The position numbers and the translations under genes are program-made. From Acidobacteriota bacterium (GTDB taxonomy: Bacteria; Acidobacteriota; Terriglobia; Acidiferrales; UBA7541), in contig PKWH01000090.1 in the NCBI GenBank assembly GCA_003131985.1, positions 24,641-31,958 on the forward strand: 7,318 nt of DNA. The letters are read 5' to 3'. Below the pieces are notes generated by a model. The model worked only from the letters and a program-made list of their open reading frames with translations. It was not told the origin of the DNA and did no database searches. Shown piece by piece: positions 1 through 5,780 of this stretch. The stretch's first letter is position 1, and every line of letters begins with the position of its first letter.

Positions 1-726
1 CTGGAATCGCCGGCAGAGTTTTTCGCGCATCCGGTTGCGCTGCTCATCAGTCCATACGGCTTCGCTTGGTTTGGAGGATTGCTCGCGGGGTTCGCGGCAT
101 TCGTGTGGGTCGGGCGTCGCCAGCGCGTTCCGCTGCTTACGTTGCTCGACGTGGGCTCACCGGCTGCCGCTTTGGGTTATGGCATTGGACGCATCGGTTG
201 CTTTCTCTCGGGTGACGGCGATTACGGCATCCCGACTTCCCTTCCGTGGGGCATGAGCTTTCCAAATGGCTTGGTGCCGACAACCGAGCGCGTCCATCCC
301 ACCCCGATTTACGAATTGATTGCAGCTTGTGTGATCGCCTGGTTCTTGTGGCGCATGGGCACGCGGCAGATCGCGGCTGCGCGCAGAAAAGCCTATGCTC
401 AGGTACGCGAGCGCGATACGACGCCAGAGGATATAGCAGCGTTGAAAATGAATCCGGGGCGAGGGCGGAAACTATCCCGCTTCGAGAGCTTTTTGATAGC
501 GCGCCGCGTCCGACTCAGGTTGGCGTGGCGGCGTCCGCAAGTCGGCGCGATTTTTTCGATGTACCTTGTGCTGACCGGGCTGGCGCGTTTTCTGGTCGAA
601 TTTATCCGCATAAATCCGCGATCCTTCTTAGGAATGTCTAACGCGCAAACCGCCAGCGTCGCATCGACGATCGTAGGAATCGTCCTGTGGTTCTGGCTGG
701 CAAAAAACTCCAACCGCACCCCGTAG
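1..726 (+). CDS. lgt: Prolipoprotein diacylglyceryl transferase, divergent Lgt family, 5'-truncated by the window edge
   Basis: The frame is open from base 1, so the 241 visible residues are the C-terminal part of a longer protein and the TTG at 79 is not the real start. Lgt is an inner-membrane enzyme that moves diacylglyceryl from phosphatidylglycerol onto the lipobox cysteine of prolipoproteins. Seen here: a glycine-rich helix (FAWFGGLLAGFAAF, visible residues 21-34), the Lgt signature region GYGIGRIGCFLSGDGDYG (59-76), LPWG (81-84), VHPTPIYE (98-105), RFLVEFIR (196-203) and a last hydrophobic helix (218-233). The classical signature is GRxGNFxN; the Asn after GRxG is Cys here. About 60 charged residues (roughly 121-180) sit between the HPTPIYE helix and the next membrane helix, where typical Lgt proteins have a short loop. 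It converges on the minus-strand operon with a 27-bp gap. The family call is firm; activity on lipoproteins is inferred. Confidence 0.88.
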   Translation: MESPAEFFAHPVALLISPYGFAWFGGLLAGFAAFVWVGRRQRVPLLTLLDVGSPAAALGYGIGRIGCFLSGDGDYGIPTSLPWGMSFPNGLVPTTERVHPTPIYELIAACVIAWFLWRMGTRQIAAARRKAYAQVRERDTTPEDIAALKMNPGRGRKLSRFESFLIARRVRLRLAWRRPQVGAIFSMYLVLTGLARFLVEFIRINPRSFLGMSNAQTASVASTIVGIVLWFWLAKNSNRTP

Positions 727-753
727 TCGTAAACGCGCAGAGATGCTGTGCCT

Positions 754-1413
754 CTAGGGAGCCAAAGCGTTTTTTATGTTTTCGATTTTTTTCGCTTGGG
801 TTTTGGACATGCGTATGCCTAGGAGGCCGTTTGACAGGATGGCCGTGCATCGCGCAGGGTCTACTTCCGCGGGAAGTTCCATGATGCAAAAGAGGTGCGA
901 CGCGGGATGCGCCGGATCGGCGGTCCGTGCCGGAAAATTCTCGCGGGACGCGTGGGCGCACATAACGGCGAGGGATGCCGCGTCCATGCGAGGCGGTCCG
1001 CGCAACGGGTCCAGCGATCGCACCAGGCCAGGCGCGTCCGCGCGATCGTCGGATTCGTGGCAGCCAAAAATCAAAAGCCAGCGCGGCTCGACGCCCAGTG
1101 TGATTTGCGCGCTTCGGTATCCAGGCAGTGTCGCCAGCGCGGTTACGAAGCCGGCGGATTCCGCAACGTCCACTTCCATCAGGCCTAAAATTTCCTGCTC
1201 GGCGTCCAGCCAATCTTCGAGCTCGCTGCCAGTCCGAGCGCCGCGATCCATGAATTTATCGTAGGCTCGTCGCGCAACCTGGTCATACGCGCAAAGAAGT
1301 GACTCGGTCAAATCGACCAGTGGAACGAATTCGCGCAGCGCGGAAGACGGCCGCGCAGCTTTCAAGCTTTTCTGCGGAGGGACGGCGCGTCCTCCGGATA
1401 CGACTGGCTTCAT
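754..1413 (-). CDS. DUF2934 plus Hsp20/alpha-crystallin-like fusion protein
   Basis: A 219-residue protein. The ATG at 1413 is chosen because AAGGAGGAGG lies 4 bp upstream and this start avoids overlap with the upstream gene; the frame stays open to a TTG at 1536. Residues 45-78 (ARRAYDKFMDRGARTGSELEDWLDAEQEIL) look like DUF2934, a short helical domain of unknown function. Residues 80-205 resemble the small heat-shock fold: VDVAESAGFVTALATLPGYR at the start, then LFCIMELPAEVD and AILSNGLLGIRMSK, the last matching the A-x-x-x-x-G-x-L hallmark near the end of alpha-crystallin domains. About 50 extra, Ala/Arg/Asp-rich residues (121-173) separate the two halves of the domain. No signal peptide or membrane segment, so probably cytosolic. 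By family it would be an ATP-independent holdase. It is the second gene of a probable operon, 43 bp after the receiver-like gene. The Hsp20-like assignment rests on motif pattern and is less certain than the gene itself. Confidence 0.82.
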   Translation of the reverse strand: MKPVVSGGRAVPPQKSLKAARPSSALREFVPLVDLTESLLCAYDQVARRAYDKFMDRGARTGSELEDWLDAEQEILGLMEVDVAESAGFVTALATLPGYRSAQITLGVEPRWLLIFGCHESDDRADAPGLVRSLDPLRGPPRMDAASLAVMCAHASRENFPARTADPAHPASHLFCIMELPAEVDPARCTAILSNGLLGIRMSKTQAKKIENIKNALAP

Positions 1414-1417
1414 GGTG

Positions 1418-1427
1418 CCTCCTCCTT
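1418..1427 (-). promoter_or_regulatory. Shine-Dalgarno sequence that fixes the Hsp20-like start
   Basis: On the minus strand AAGGAGGAGG ends 4 bp before the ATG at 1413. It is the strongest ribosome-binding site in the window and decides between this ATG and the upstream in-frame TTG at 1536, which has no comparable site. It suggests translation independent of the upstream gene. Confidence 0.8.
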
Positions 1428-1456
1428 CTGCGCGGATGCTGCGCGCCGGTGGGATG

Positions 1457-2095
1457 CTAGCGAAAATTCCGTCCCGGCGCGTCGCTGCGGCGGATCGCAC
1501 CGGTCTTAGCAGGTTTACGATTTGATGGTTCGTCAAGGACAGAAATCGCAGCGGCTGCGGCCGGTTTGCCTCGCGGAGGCAGTAAACGCTCTAGTCGAGC
1601 CGGTACAGACTGCAGCCTTATCCCGTCCGAACCCGAGCGGCGGTCCATCGCTAAAATGGATAGACGAGACGCCCGGTCCGAAATACAGGTGGGCGCTTTG
1701 CGAGCCATCGACGATGGTTGAGTTCCGGCGGTTGCCGTCAGCGCCTCTCGAACTTCCAACTGCAGAGTGGAAGCGTTTAGCGCCCGGTCGCCGAGAGTGC
1801 GTTTTCCACGCTGCGCCACCGGCAGCCACAGCGTAGCTTCCGAAAGCGCAATCGAAACGAGCAACGTACCCCGCAATTCCAAAACGGAATTGGTCAGGTC
1901 GTAGCCGCTACCGGCGCCGATATTTTCTTCAGCCAGAACGACGTCGAACCGGATTATTTTCAACGCACCTTTGGCTTCCACGACGGTATCGACGCGGTGC
2001 GAGCCCCAGCCTTCCTGCTCGAGTAATTGCAGTGTCGCTAGAGTGCTGGGGGAGGTGTGACCGACAACAAGAATTCGAACTGCAGACGCTGACAT
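1457..2095 (-). CDS. Degenerate receiver-domain (pseudo-response-regulator) protein
   Basis: A 212-residue protein. The ATG at 2095 is preceded by GGAAGGGG with a 5-bp spacer; an in-frame ATG at 2212 adds 39 residues that look unlike a domain and has no clear ribosome site. Residues 6-122 have receiver (REC) layout: first strand VRILVVGHTSPS, helix STLATLQLLEQEGW, third strand FDVVLAEENIGAGSGYDL, fourth strand GTLLVSIALSE. The residues for phosphotransfer are missing: the acidic pair after strand 1 is Gly12-His13, the phospho-acceptor position is Glu56, and the conserved Lys is not evident. This is expected to be a phosphorylation-independent pseudoreceiver, possibly in a fixed state because Glu can mimic phospho-Asp. 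Residues 123-212 are rich in Arg, Ser, Pro and Ala, carry no recognised output domain and look disordered. First gene of the minus-strand operon. The family seems typical of Acidobacteriota; its role is unknown. Confidence 0.78.
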   Translation of the reverse strand: MSASAVRILVVGHTSPSTLATLQLLEQEGWGSHRVDTVVEAKGALKIIRFDVVLAEENIGAGSGYDLTNSVLELRGTLLVSIALSEATLWLPVAQRGKRTLGDRALNASTLQLEVREALTATAGTQPSSMARKAPTCISDRASRLSILAMDRRSGSDGIRLQSVPARLERLLPPRGKPAAAAAISVLDEPSNRKPAKTGAIRRSDAPGRNFR

Positions 2096-2272
2096 AGTTT
2101 CCCCTTCCGCTGGGGAACGGGCGACTATGACGGCGCGAACACGCGGTTGAACGCTTCGCTGGCTGAGCTTCGCTCGAAGCGGACAGATCGGAATACGTTC
2201 GACGTGCGCCAAACAGTGCCGAAAACGGACACGCCGGCAACCTCAAAGCTGCAGATGAGACAAAAAGCTTTA

Positions 2273-2335
2273 ATCCCGCCAGAACCGCCTGCTCCAACCT
2301 GCTTGCGCTGTAGCTGCGAGCGATTCTGGCGGGAT
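2273..2335. repeat. 12-bp perfect inverted repeat, potential long hairpin
   Basis: ATCCCGCCAGAA (2273-2284) and TTCTGGCGGGAT (2324-2335) are exact reverse complements, separated by 39 bp. Inside the loop, GCTTGCG and CTGCGAGC can form a further 7-bp stem with G-U pairs, so a transcript could fold into a stacked structure. It lies in the leader or promoter region of the minus-strand operon. On the minus strand the repeat is followed by ATTAAAGCTTTTTG, too loose a U-tract for a confident terminator. It could be a 5'-UTR element, a spaced operator pair or a small RNA. Confidence 0.6.
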
Positions 2336-2615
2336 GTTAACCGTCCATTCCCACTTTACTAATCGGGAACTCTGGGAAAAGCATTAACAATAAGTTAAAC
2401 CCCTTCCAGCTGTGGATAGTTAATACAGGTTGGGCGAGCAATGTTTCAATTCGCAACATTACGGCATCCTTCCTACGGGGCTTACTTAAATGCGAAATAT
2501 AAGGCAGAAAACTACTCACTCCAAGTCGAGACTCTCAATTTGGAGCGGAGCGCGTTTCGCCGCGGATATATTTGCGGTTGCATCGTAATCTTTCCCGTTT
2601 TGGAACACAATTCTC

Positions 2616-2645
2616 TTGACAAGTATATTTACGTAAGAGTAAATT
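2616..2645 (+). promoter_or_regulatory. Candidate sigma70-type promoter with overlapping palindrome, for the kinase-regulator operon
   Basis: A perfect -35 hexamer TTGACA (2616-2621) is followed after 18 bp by TAAATT (2640-2645, 4 of 6 matches to TATAAT). The spacer and -10 hold an inverted repeat, ATTTAC (2627-2632) and GTAAAT (2639-2644), which could be an operator. It lies about 70-115 bp upstream of the possible kinase starts, on the right strand. The weak -10 keeps this a candidate only. Confidence 0.45.
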
Positions 2646-2758
2646 CACGCGCGTCGAACGGGGATCCTGGCTTCGGTTTCGGACATCAATAGGCTTTAGT
2701 AGGCTCACTACGGGTGTGCGCGTTAGTATTTGAAGCTCTACTGGAAGCCTGTCCACAA

Positions 2759-4402
2759 ATGACCAACAACGTCGCCGGCGACTACAAGTCGAATCAAGTC
2801 AAGATCACAAAGCAGAACGCTTCATCCGCAAAGGCGCCTTTAACTGCCAAGCAGTATTCCACGCTTCCCTATGATCCCGGCTATGACGGGAACCAACCGC
2901 CGACGGCAGCGTCGCGTTCAATGGCCGCGCTGGTGAAGACGTTCGAGGAGTTTTTATTCGAGCTGGACTCCGACGGCAGGTTTTTGGGCATGTGGAGTTC
3001 CCGCCGGGCTCTCAAGACCGAGCGCCAGCTCGATTTCATTGGGCGGCATGCCATGGAAGTCCTTGGGGAAGAAGTTTTTCTTCCTTTCAGCGGGCTCTTC
3101 CAGCGCGTTATCGCAACGCGGCAGAGCGACGGAATCGAATTCCCCGTGGAATTGGAGGACGGCCGGCACTGGTTTTACGCTCGCGTGTTGCCCGTCGCCC
3201 GCCGATCCGGCAAGCCGCCCTCTGTCTCATTGTTGACTCACGACATCACCACACAAAAAAAGACGGAAGACGAATTACGCAAGAGCGAAGCGTTGCTGAC
3301 GCAAGCCGAGCAACTGGTCAACATGGGAAGCTGGGAGATAGGGGCGAGCCTGCGGACCGGCCGGTGTTCCGATAATCTCTACCGAATTCTCGGCTTCGAT
3401 TGCCGCGGGTGCGAGATCGACCTTCGGAAGTTCATGCGCAATGTGCGTCCTGAGGACGCCGTCACGGTTCGGCGGGACGTGGTAGCGGCGATCATGGAGG
3501 GGAAACCTTACGAGCATGACCTGCGATACATTTCGCCGAAGGGCGAGGTGCGAAATCTGCACTCGCGAGGCTTTCCTCTTCGAGATGCGGAAGGGCGTGT
3601 AGACCGCATCGTCGGAGTTGCGGAGGATGTGACCGACCGCGTGAACGCGAAGGAGCAGCTGCGGTTCCTGTCGGACCGGCTGCTCACATTGCGCGACGAA
3701 GAGCAGCGCAGGATGGCGCAGCAGCTGCACGAAACGGTATCGCAGGAAATGGCTGCCATGAAGATGGCGCTCGCCCGCGTGGGTGAAACGCTGCCGAAGA
3801 AAAATACGACCGGCAACAAATTTCTGCAATCGGCGCGGGAGTTCGCCGACGCGGTAATACAGCAGGTCCGCACCGTGTCGTACTTGTTGCATCCATTGCT
3901 GCTGGAAGAGGCCGGACTTGGCTCCGCGTTGCGATGGTATGCGTCAGGATTCGCGGAACGGAGCGGAATCAAAGTAAAAGCGGTCATCGCGCGCGATTTC
4001 GGGCGTCTGCCGAAAGAAACGGAAATTGCGCTGTTTCGCATCGTGCAGGAAGCGCTCACCAACGTACACCGCCATTCCAAGAGCCGTTCCGCGACGATTC
4101 GGCTCGCGCGAGCGGATGGCAAAGTTCGCATGGAAGTGAAAGACCGGGGAGTGGGGATGGCGCCGCCATCCGCAGCGACGGGCTGGAATTCCCCGCTGGG
4201 CATTGGTATCGCGGGAATGCACGAGCGCGTGAAGCAGCTAGGCGGGATCTTCGAAATAAAAAGCAAACCCAAGCGCGGGACGGCGGTCTGCGTCGAGCTG
4301 CCGGTTGCGGAAAGTCCGCAATTCGCGGGGGACATTCCCGGTAGAAGCGCGCGCCGCAAAGGATCGACGGTGGCCGCAGAAGTGGTGACAGAAGCGCTGT
4401 AA
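2759..4402 (+). CDS. Soluble PAS-PAS sensor histidine kinase, NarL/DegS-type (HisKA_3)
   Basis: 547 residues from the ATG at 2759, with GGAAG 11 bp upstream; an in-frame GTG at 2714 would add 15 residues and cannot be excluded. Order: variable polar N-terminus (1-55); PAS domain (about 60-164, ending HDIT); second PAS_3-like domain (about 175-293, ending VAEDVTDR); a linker coil; HisKA_3 dimerisation domain with LRDEEQRRMAQQLHETVSQE and phospho-acceptor His324; HATPase_c (about 410-515) with N-box EALTNVHRHS (Asn435), G1 DRGVGM (Asp462) and G2 GIGIAGMHER; then a basic tail of about 30 residues. No membrane segment or signal peptide, so it should sense a cytosolic cue through its PAS domains, autophosphorylate His324 and pass phosphate to the regulator encoded 42 bp downstream. 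The second PAS holds Cys203 and a CxxC (Cys215, Cys218), which could hint at redox or metal sensing. The ligand cannot be predicted. Confidence 0.93.
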   Translation: MTNNVAGDYKSNQVKITKQNASSAKAPLTAKQYSTLPYDPGYDGNQPPTAASRSMAALVKTFEEFLFELDSDGRFLGMWSSRRALKTERQLDFIGRHAMEVLGEEVFLPFSGLFQRVIATRQSDGIEFPVELEDGRHWFYARVLPVARRSGKPPSVSLLTHDITTQKKTEDELRKSEALLTQAEQLVNMGSWEIGASLRTGRCSDNLYRILGFDCRGCEIDLRKFMRNVRPEDAVTVRRDVVAAIMEGKPYEHDLRYISPKGEVRNLHSRGFPLRDAEGRVDRIVGVAEDVTDRVNAKEQLRFLSDRLLTLRDEEQRRMAQQLHETVSQEMAAMKMALARVGETLPKKNTTGNKFLQSAREFADAVIQQVRTVSYLLHPLLLEEAGLGSALRWYASGFAERSGIKVKAVIARDFGRLPKETEIALFRIVQEALTNVHRHSKSRSATIRLARADGKVRMEVKDRGVGMAPPSAATGWNSPLGIGIAGMHERVKQLGGIFEIKSKPKRGTAVCVELPVAESPQFAGDIPGRSARRKGSTVAAEVVTEAL

Positions 4403-4444
4403 GGGCCGAAAGCTTTCGATGTATCGGCGTTTGAGGTAGACAAA

Positions 4445-5152
4445 ATGGCGAAAGAAGCGGCAGTTCGAGCGACGGCAGCAACGTCGGCAACGTCGAAAGC
4501 GTACAAGATTCTCGTAGTCGACGACCATTCGATCGTGCGCCGCGGTATCCGTTCGCTGCTCGAGACGCTGCCGGATATACAGGTATGTGCGGAGGCAGCC
4601 GACGGTGCGACCGCCATGGAGCAAGTGATCAAGGAACGGCCGAACCTGGTGGTGCTCGACTTGACCATGCCGGAGAAAAATGGGCTGGAAGTGACGCGGC
4701 TGATTCGAGAAGAATCGCCGTCGAGCGAAGTGCTGATCCTGACCATGCACTTCTCCGAAGAGGTGGCGCGGGAAGTGTTGCGCTGCGGCGCGCGCGGGTA
4801 CGTCCTGAAATCGGATGCGGATTCGGAGCTGCTCGCTGCCGTGCGCCACATCAAAAATAACAAGCCGTTTTTTACCGGAAAGCTAGCCGCCTCGATGGCG
4901 GAAAGTTTTGTGCGCGACACGCGCGGTCCCGGAAACAACGGGAAGGCCGAAGACGTTGCGCTCTCAAACCGCGAGATGGAAGTGGTGCAGCTTTTGGCCC
5001 GCGGGAAGAGCAACAAGGAGGCGGCCGCGATGCTCGGCGTTTCCACGCGCACGGTGGAAAGCCACCGCAACCACATCATGCGCAAAATGGAGTTTGGGAG
5101 CTTTAGCGATTTGATCCGCTTCGCCATTCGCAGCAATTTGATCCAGCCGTAG
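4445..5152 (+). CDS. NarL/FixJ-family response regulator (REC plus LuxR-type HTH)
   Basis: 235 residues from an ATG with GAGGT 7 bp upstream. A short Ala/Thr-rich leader (1-18) precedes an intact receiver domain (about 20-137): acidic pair Asp26-Asp27 in ILVVDDH, phospho-acceptor Asp72 in VVLDLTMP, switch Thr100 in LILTM, and Lys122 in YVLKSDAD. A linker leads to the LuxR-type helix-turn-helix (about 171-230) with LSNREMEVVQLLARGKSNKEAA and the recognition helix TRTVESHRNHIMRKM. All catalytic residues are present, unlike the receiver-like protein at 1457-2095. It is almost certainly the partner of the kinase just upstream and acts as a DNA-binding regulator. Its last seven codons and stop fall inside a 49-bp sequence repeated at 5288-5336, so the C-terminal tail SNLIQP may be partly repeat-derived or may be the source of that repeat. 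Targets are unknown; autoregulation is plausible. Confidence 0.95.
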   Translation: MAKEAAVRATAATSATSKAYKILVVDDHSIVRRGIRSLLETLPDIQVCAEAADGATAMEQVIKERPNLVVLDLTMPEKNGLEVTRLIREESPSSEVLILTMHFSEEVAREVLRCGARGYVLKSDADSELLAAVRHIKNNKPFFTGKLAASMAESFVRDTRGPGNNGKAEDVALSNREMEVVQLLARGKSNKEAAAMLGVSTRTVESHRNHIMRKMEFGSFSDLIRFAIRSNLIQP

Positions 5153-5181
5153 GCGTATGTCGGCCCCGATTCCGCCCGCAC
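5133..5181 (+). repeat. Repeat R1, copy 1 (overlaps the response regulator 3' end)
   Basis: 49 bp matching 5288-5336 at 45 of 49 positions with no gaps. It starts GCAATTTGATCCAGCCGTAG and ends in CCGATTCCGCCCGCAC. The first 20 bp are coding (last residues and stop of the response regulator); the rest is intergenic. Confidence 0.85.
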
Positions 5182-5190
5182 GCCGGGAGC

Positions 5191-5294
5191 CGATGGTTTT
5201 GTAGCGGCCGCCTTTAGGCGGGCGGATTTCTCGTCGTAACGTTGGGCAAAACCTGCCGGCCTGAAGGCCGCCGCTACAACTTCCGCGGCAATTT
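5191..5294 (+). repeat. Repeat R2, copy 1: 104-bp palindromic element
   Basis: Matches 5677-5780 at 98 of 104 positions without gaps. It is a near-palindrome: 5199-5225 can pair with 5253-5279 (outermost TTGTAGCGG with CCGCTACAA), with two mismatches and two G-U pairs around a 27-nt loop. No transposase is linked. The form is like a REP/BIME or MITE-type element. Confidence 0.88.
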
Positions 5295-5336
5295 CATCCA
5301 GCCGTAGGCATAGGTCGGCCCCGATTCCGCCCTCAC
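5288..5336 (+). repeat. Repeat R1, copy 2
   Basis: Second 49-bp copy of the response regulator tail sequence, starting GCAATTTCATCCAGCCGTAG, four substitutions from copy 1. Its first 7 bp are shared with the end of R2 copy 1, so R2 sits exactly between the two R1 copies. Confidence 0.85.
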
Positions 5337-5345
5337 TCTTTCTTT

Positions 5346-5385
5346 GTAGGGGCGCAGCATGCTGCGCCCGCTCAAGCGCGGGCAA
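5346..5385 (+). repeat. Repeat R3, copy 1: GTAGGGGCGC palindrome
   Basis: 40 bp matching 5637-5676 at 37 positions. It contains a perfect 20-bp palindrome, GGGCGCAGCATGCTGCGCCC (5350-5369), followed by an overlapping GCCCGC/GCGGGC stem, so two alternative hairpins are possible. Confidence 0.85.
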
Positions 5386-5402
5386 GATTTGATCGTTCGA
5401 AG

Positions 5403-5494
5403 CACGATTCCACCTCGCATACGATCCCGCCCGCATGCCCGGCGCCGATCCCGCACGCGCGCCGCGCAACGAGCCGGCCCGCACGCCGGGCATA
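5403..5494 (-). repeat. Degenerate 24-27-bp tandem units
   Basis: Four imperfect units begin near 5403, 5421, 5445 and 5470, each opening with a CGATTCC/CGATCCC/CGAGCCG-like block followed by CCGCAC/CCGCAT. The block also resembles 5166-5196 downstream of R1 copy 1. Read on the minus strand they give a repeating R-A-G-S pattern, but no gene supports this frame. Confidence 0.5.
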
Positions 5495-5525
5495 TTGCTT
5501 TCGATCTCTCCTCTGCTCCGTCCGC

Positions 5526-5552
5526 GAAAGCGGCGGCAAGCCGCCGCACTCC
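5526..5552 (-). repeat. Repeat R4, copy 1: hairpin element, minus orientation
   Basis: Read on the minus strand it starts GGAGTGCGG and ends CGCTTTC. The core GCGGCGGC-TT-GCCGCCGC is an 8-bp perfect stem. It is a 27-bp homologue, in opposite orientation, of 5578-5604. Confidence 0.8.
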
Positions 5553-5577
5553 AAATGAAGCCTCGCCGCAATTCTGT

Positions 5578-5604
5578 GGAGTGCGGGAGCTTGCTCCCGC
5601 TTTC
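5578..5604 (+). repeat. Repeat R4, copy 2: hairpin element, plus orientation
   Basis: Starts GGAGTGCGG and ends CGCTTTC like copy 1. The core GCGGGAGC-TT-GCTCCCGC is also an 8-bp perfect stem. It differs from copy 1 at four positions, and all four fall in two stem base pairs that are swapped to other Watson-Crick pairs. Confidence 0.8.
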
Positions 5605-5636
5605 TTCACCCGAACGCATTGCCGTAGCAATGCCCC

Positions 5637-5676
5637 GTAGGGGCGCTGCTTGCTGCGCCCGCTCCAGCGCGGGCAA
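5637..5676 (+). repeat. Repeat R3, copy 2
   Basis: Second 40-bp R3 copy, three substitutions from copy 1. GGGCGC and GCGCCC arms are kept, but the centre TGCTTGCT no longer pairs fully. It abuts R2 copy 2 without any spacer. Confidence 0.85.
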
Positions 5677-5780
5677 CGATGGTTTTGTAGCGGCCGCCTT
5701 TAGGCGGGCGGATTTCTCGTCGCATCGTTGGGCAAAGCCTGCCGGCCTAAAGGCTGCCGCTACAACTTCCACGGCAATTT
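5677..5780 (+). repeat. Repeat R2, copy 2: 104-bp palindromic element
   Basis: Six substitutions from 5191-5294. Arms are 5685-5711 and 5739-5765. One substitution turns a G-U pair of copy 1 into A-U and none opens a pair, so the fold is kept. It ends 43 bp before the stop of the permease gene. Confidence 0.88.

Larger units (their letters stand above)
2096..2758. other. Divergent intergenic region between the pseudoreceiver operon and the sensor kinase
   Basis: About 660 bp without a convincing gene; the short frames inside it have no ribosome sites or domain-like translations. The part from about 2340 to 2700 is visibly more AT-rich than the flanking genes, as expected of a promoter region. 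It holds a 12-bp inverted repeat (2273-2284 with 2324-2335), a small 6-bp inverted repeat AATGTT/AACATT (2440-2445 with 2455-2460), and a TTGACA-type promoter candidate (2616-2645). Promoters for both divergent operons should lie here. I could not place the minus-strand promoter with confidence. Confidence 0.7.

Noticed and set aside
735..790. Possible rho-independent terminator after lgt (GCGCAG/CTGTGC stem and T-runs near 770-797)
   Set aside because: The stem is only 6 bp with a G-U pair, the T-runs are about 20 bp away, and they are simply the Lys/Ile/Asn codons at the C-terminus of the opposing gene.
1414..1536. N-terminal extension of the Hsp20-like gene to a TTG at 1536
   Set aside because: It would overlap the upstream gene by 80 bp and lacks a ribosome site, while the ATG at 1413 has AAGGAGGAGG at ideal spacing.
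2411..2419. DnaA-box-like TGTGGATAG
   Set aside because: A single 8-of-9 match without a cluster, AT-rich unwinding repeats or dnaA/dnaN neighbours is not an origin.
5133..5780. CRISPR array
   Set aside because: The repeats are of four kinds, unequal in length, mostly palindromic over their whole length and not regularly spaced; there are no cas genes.
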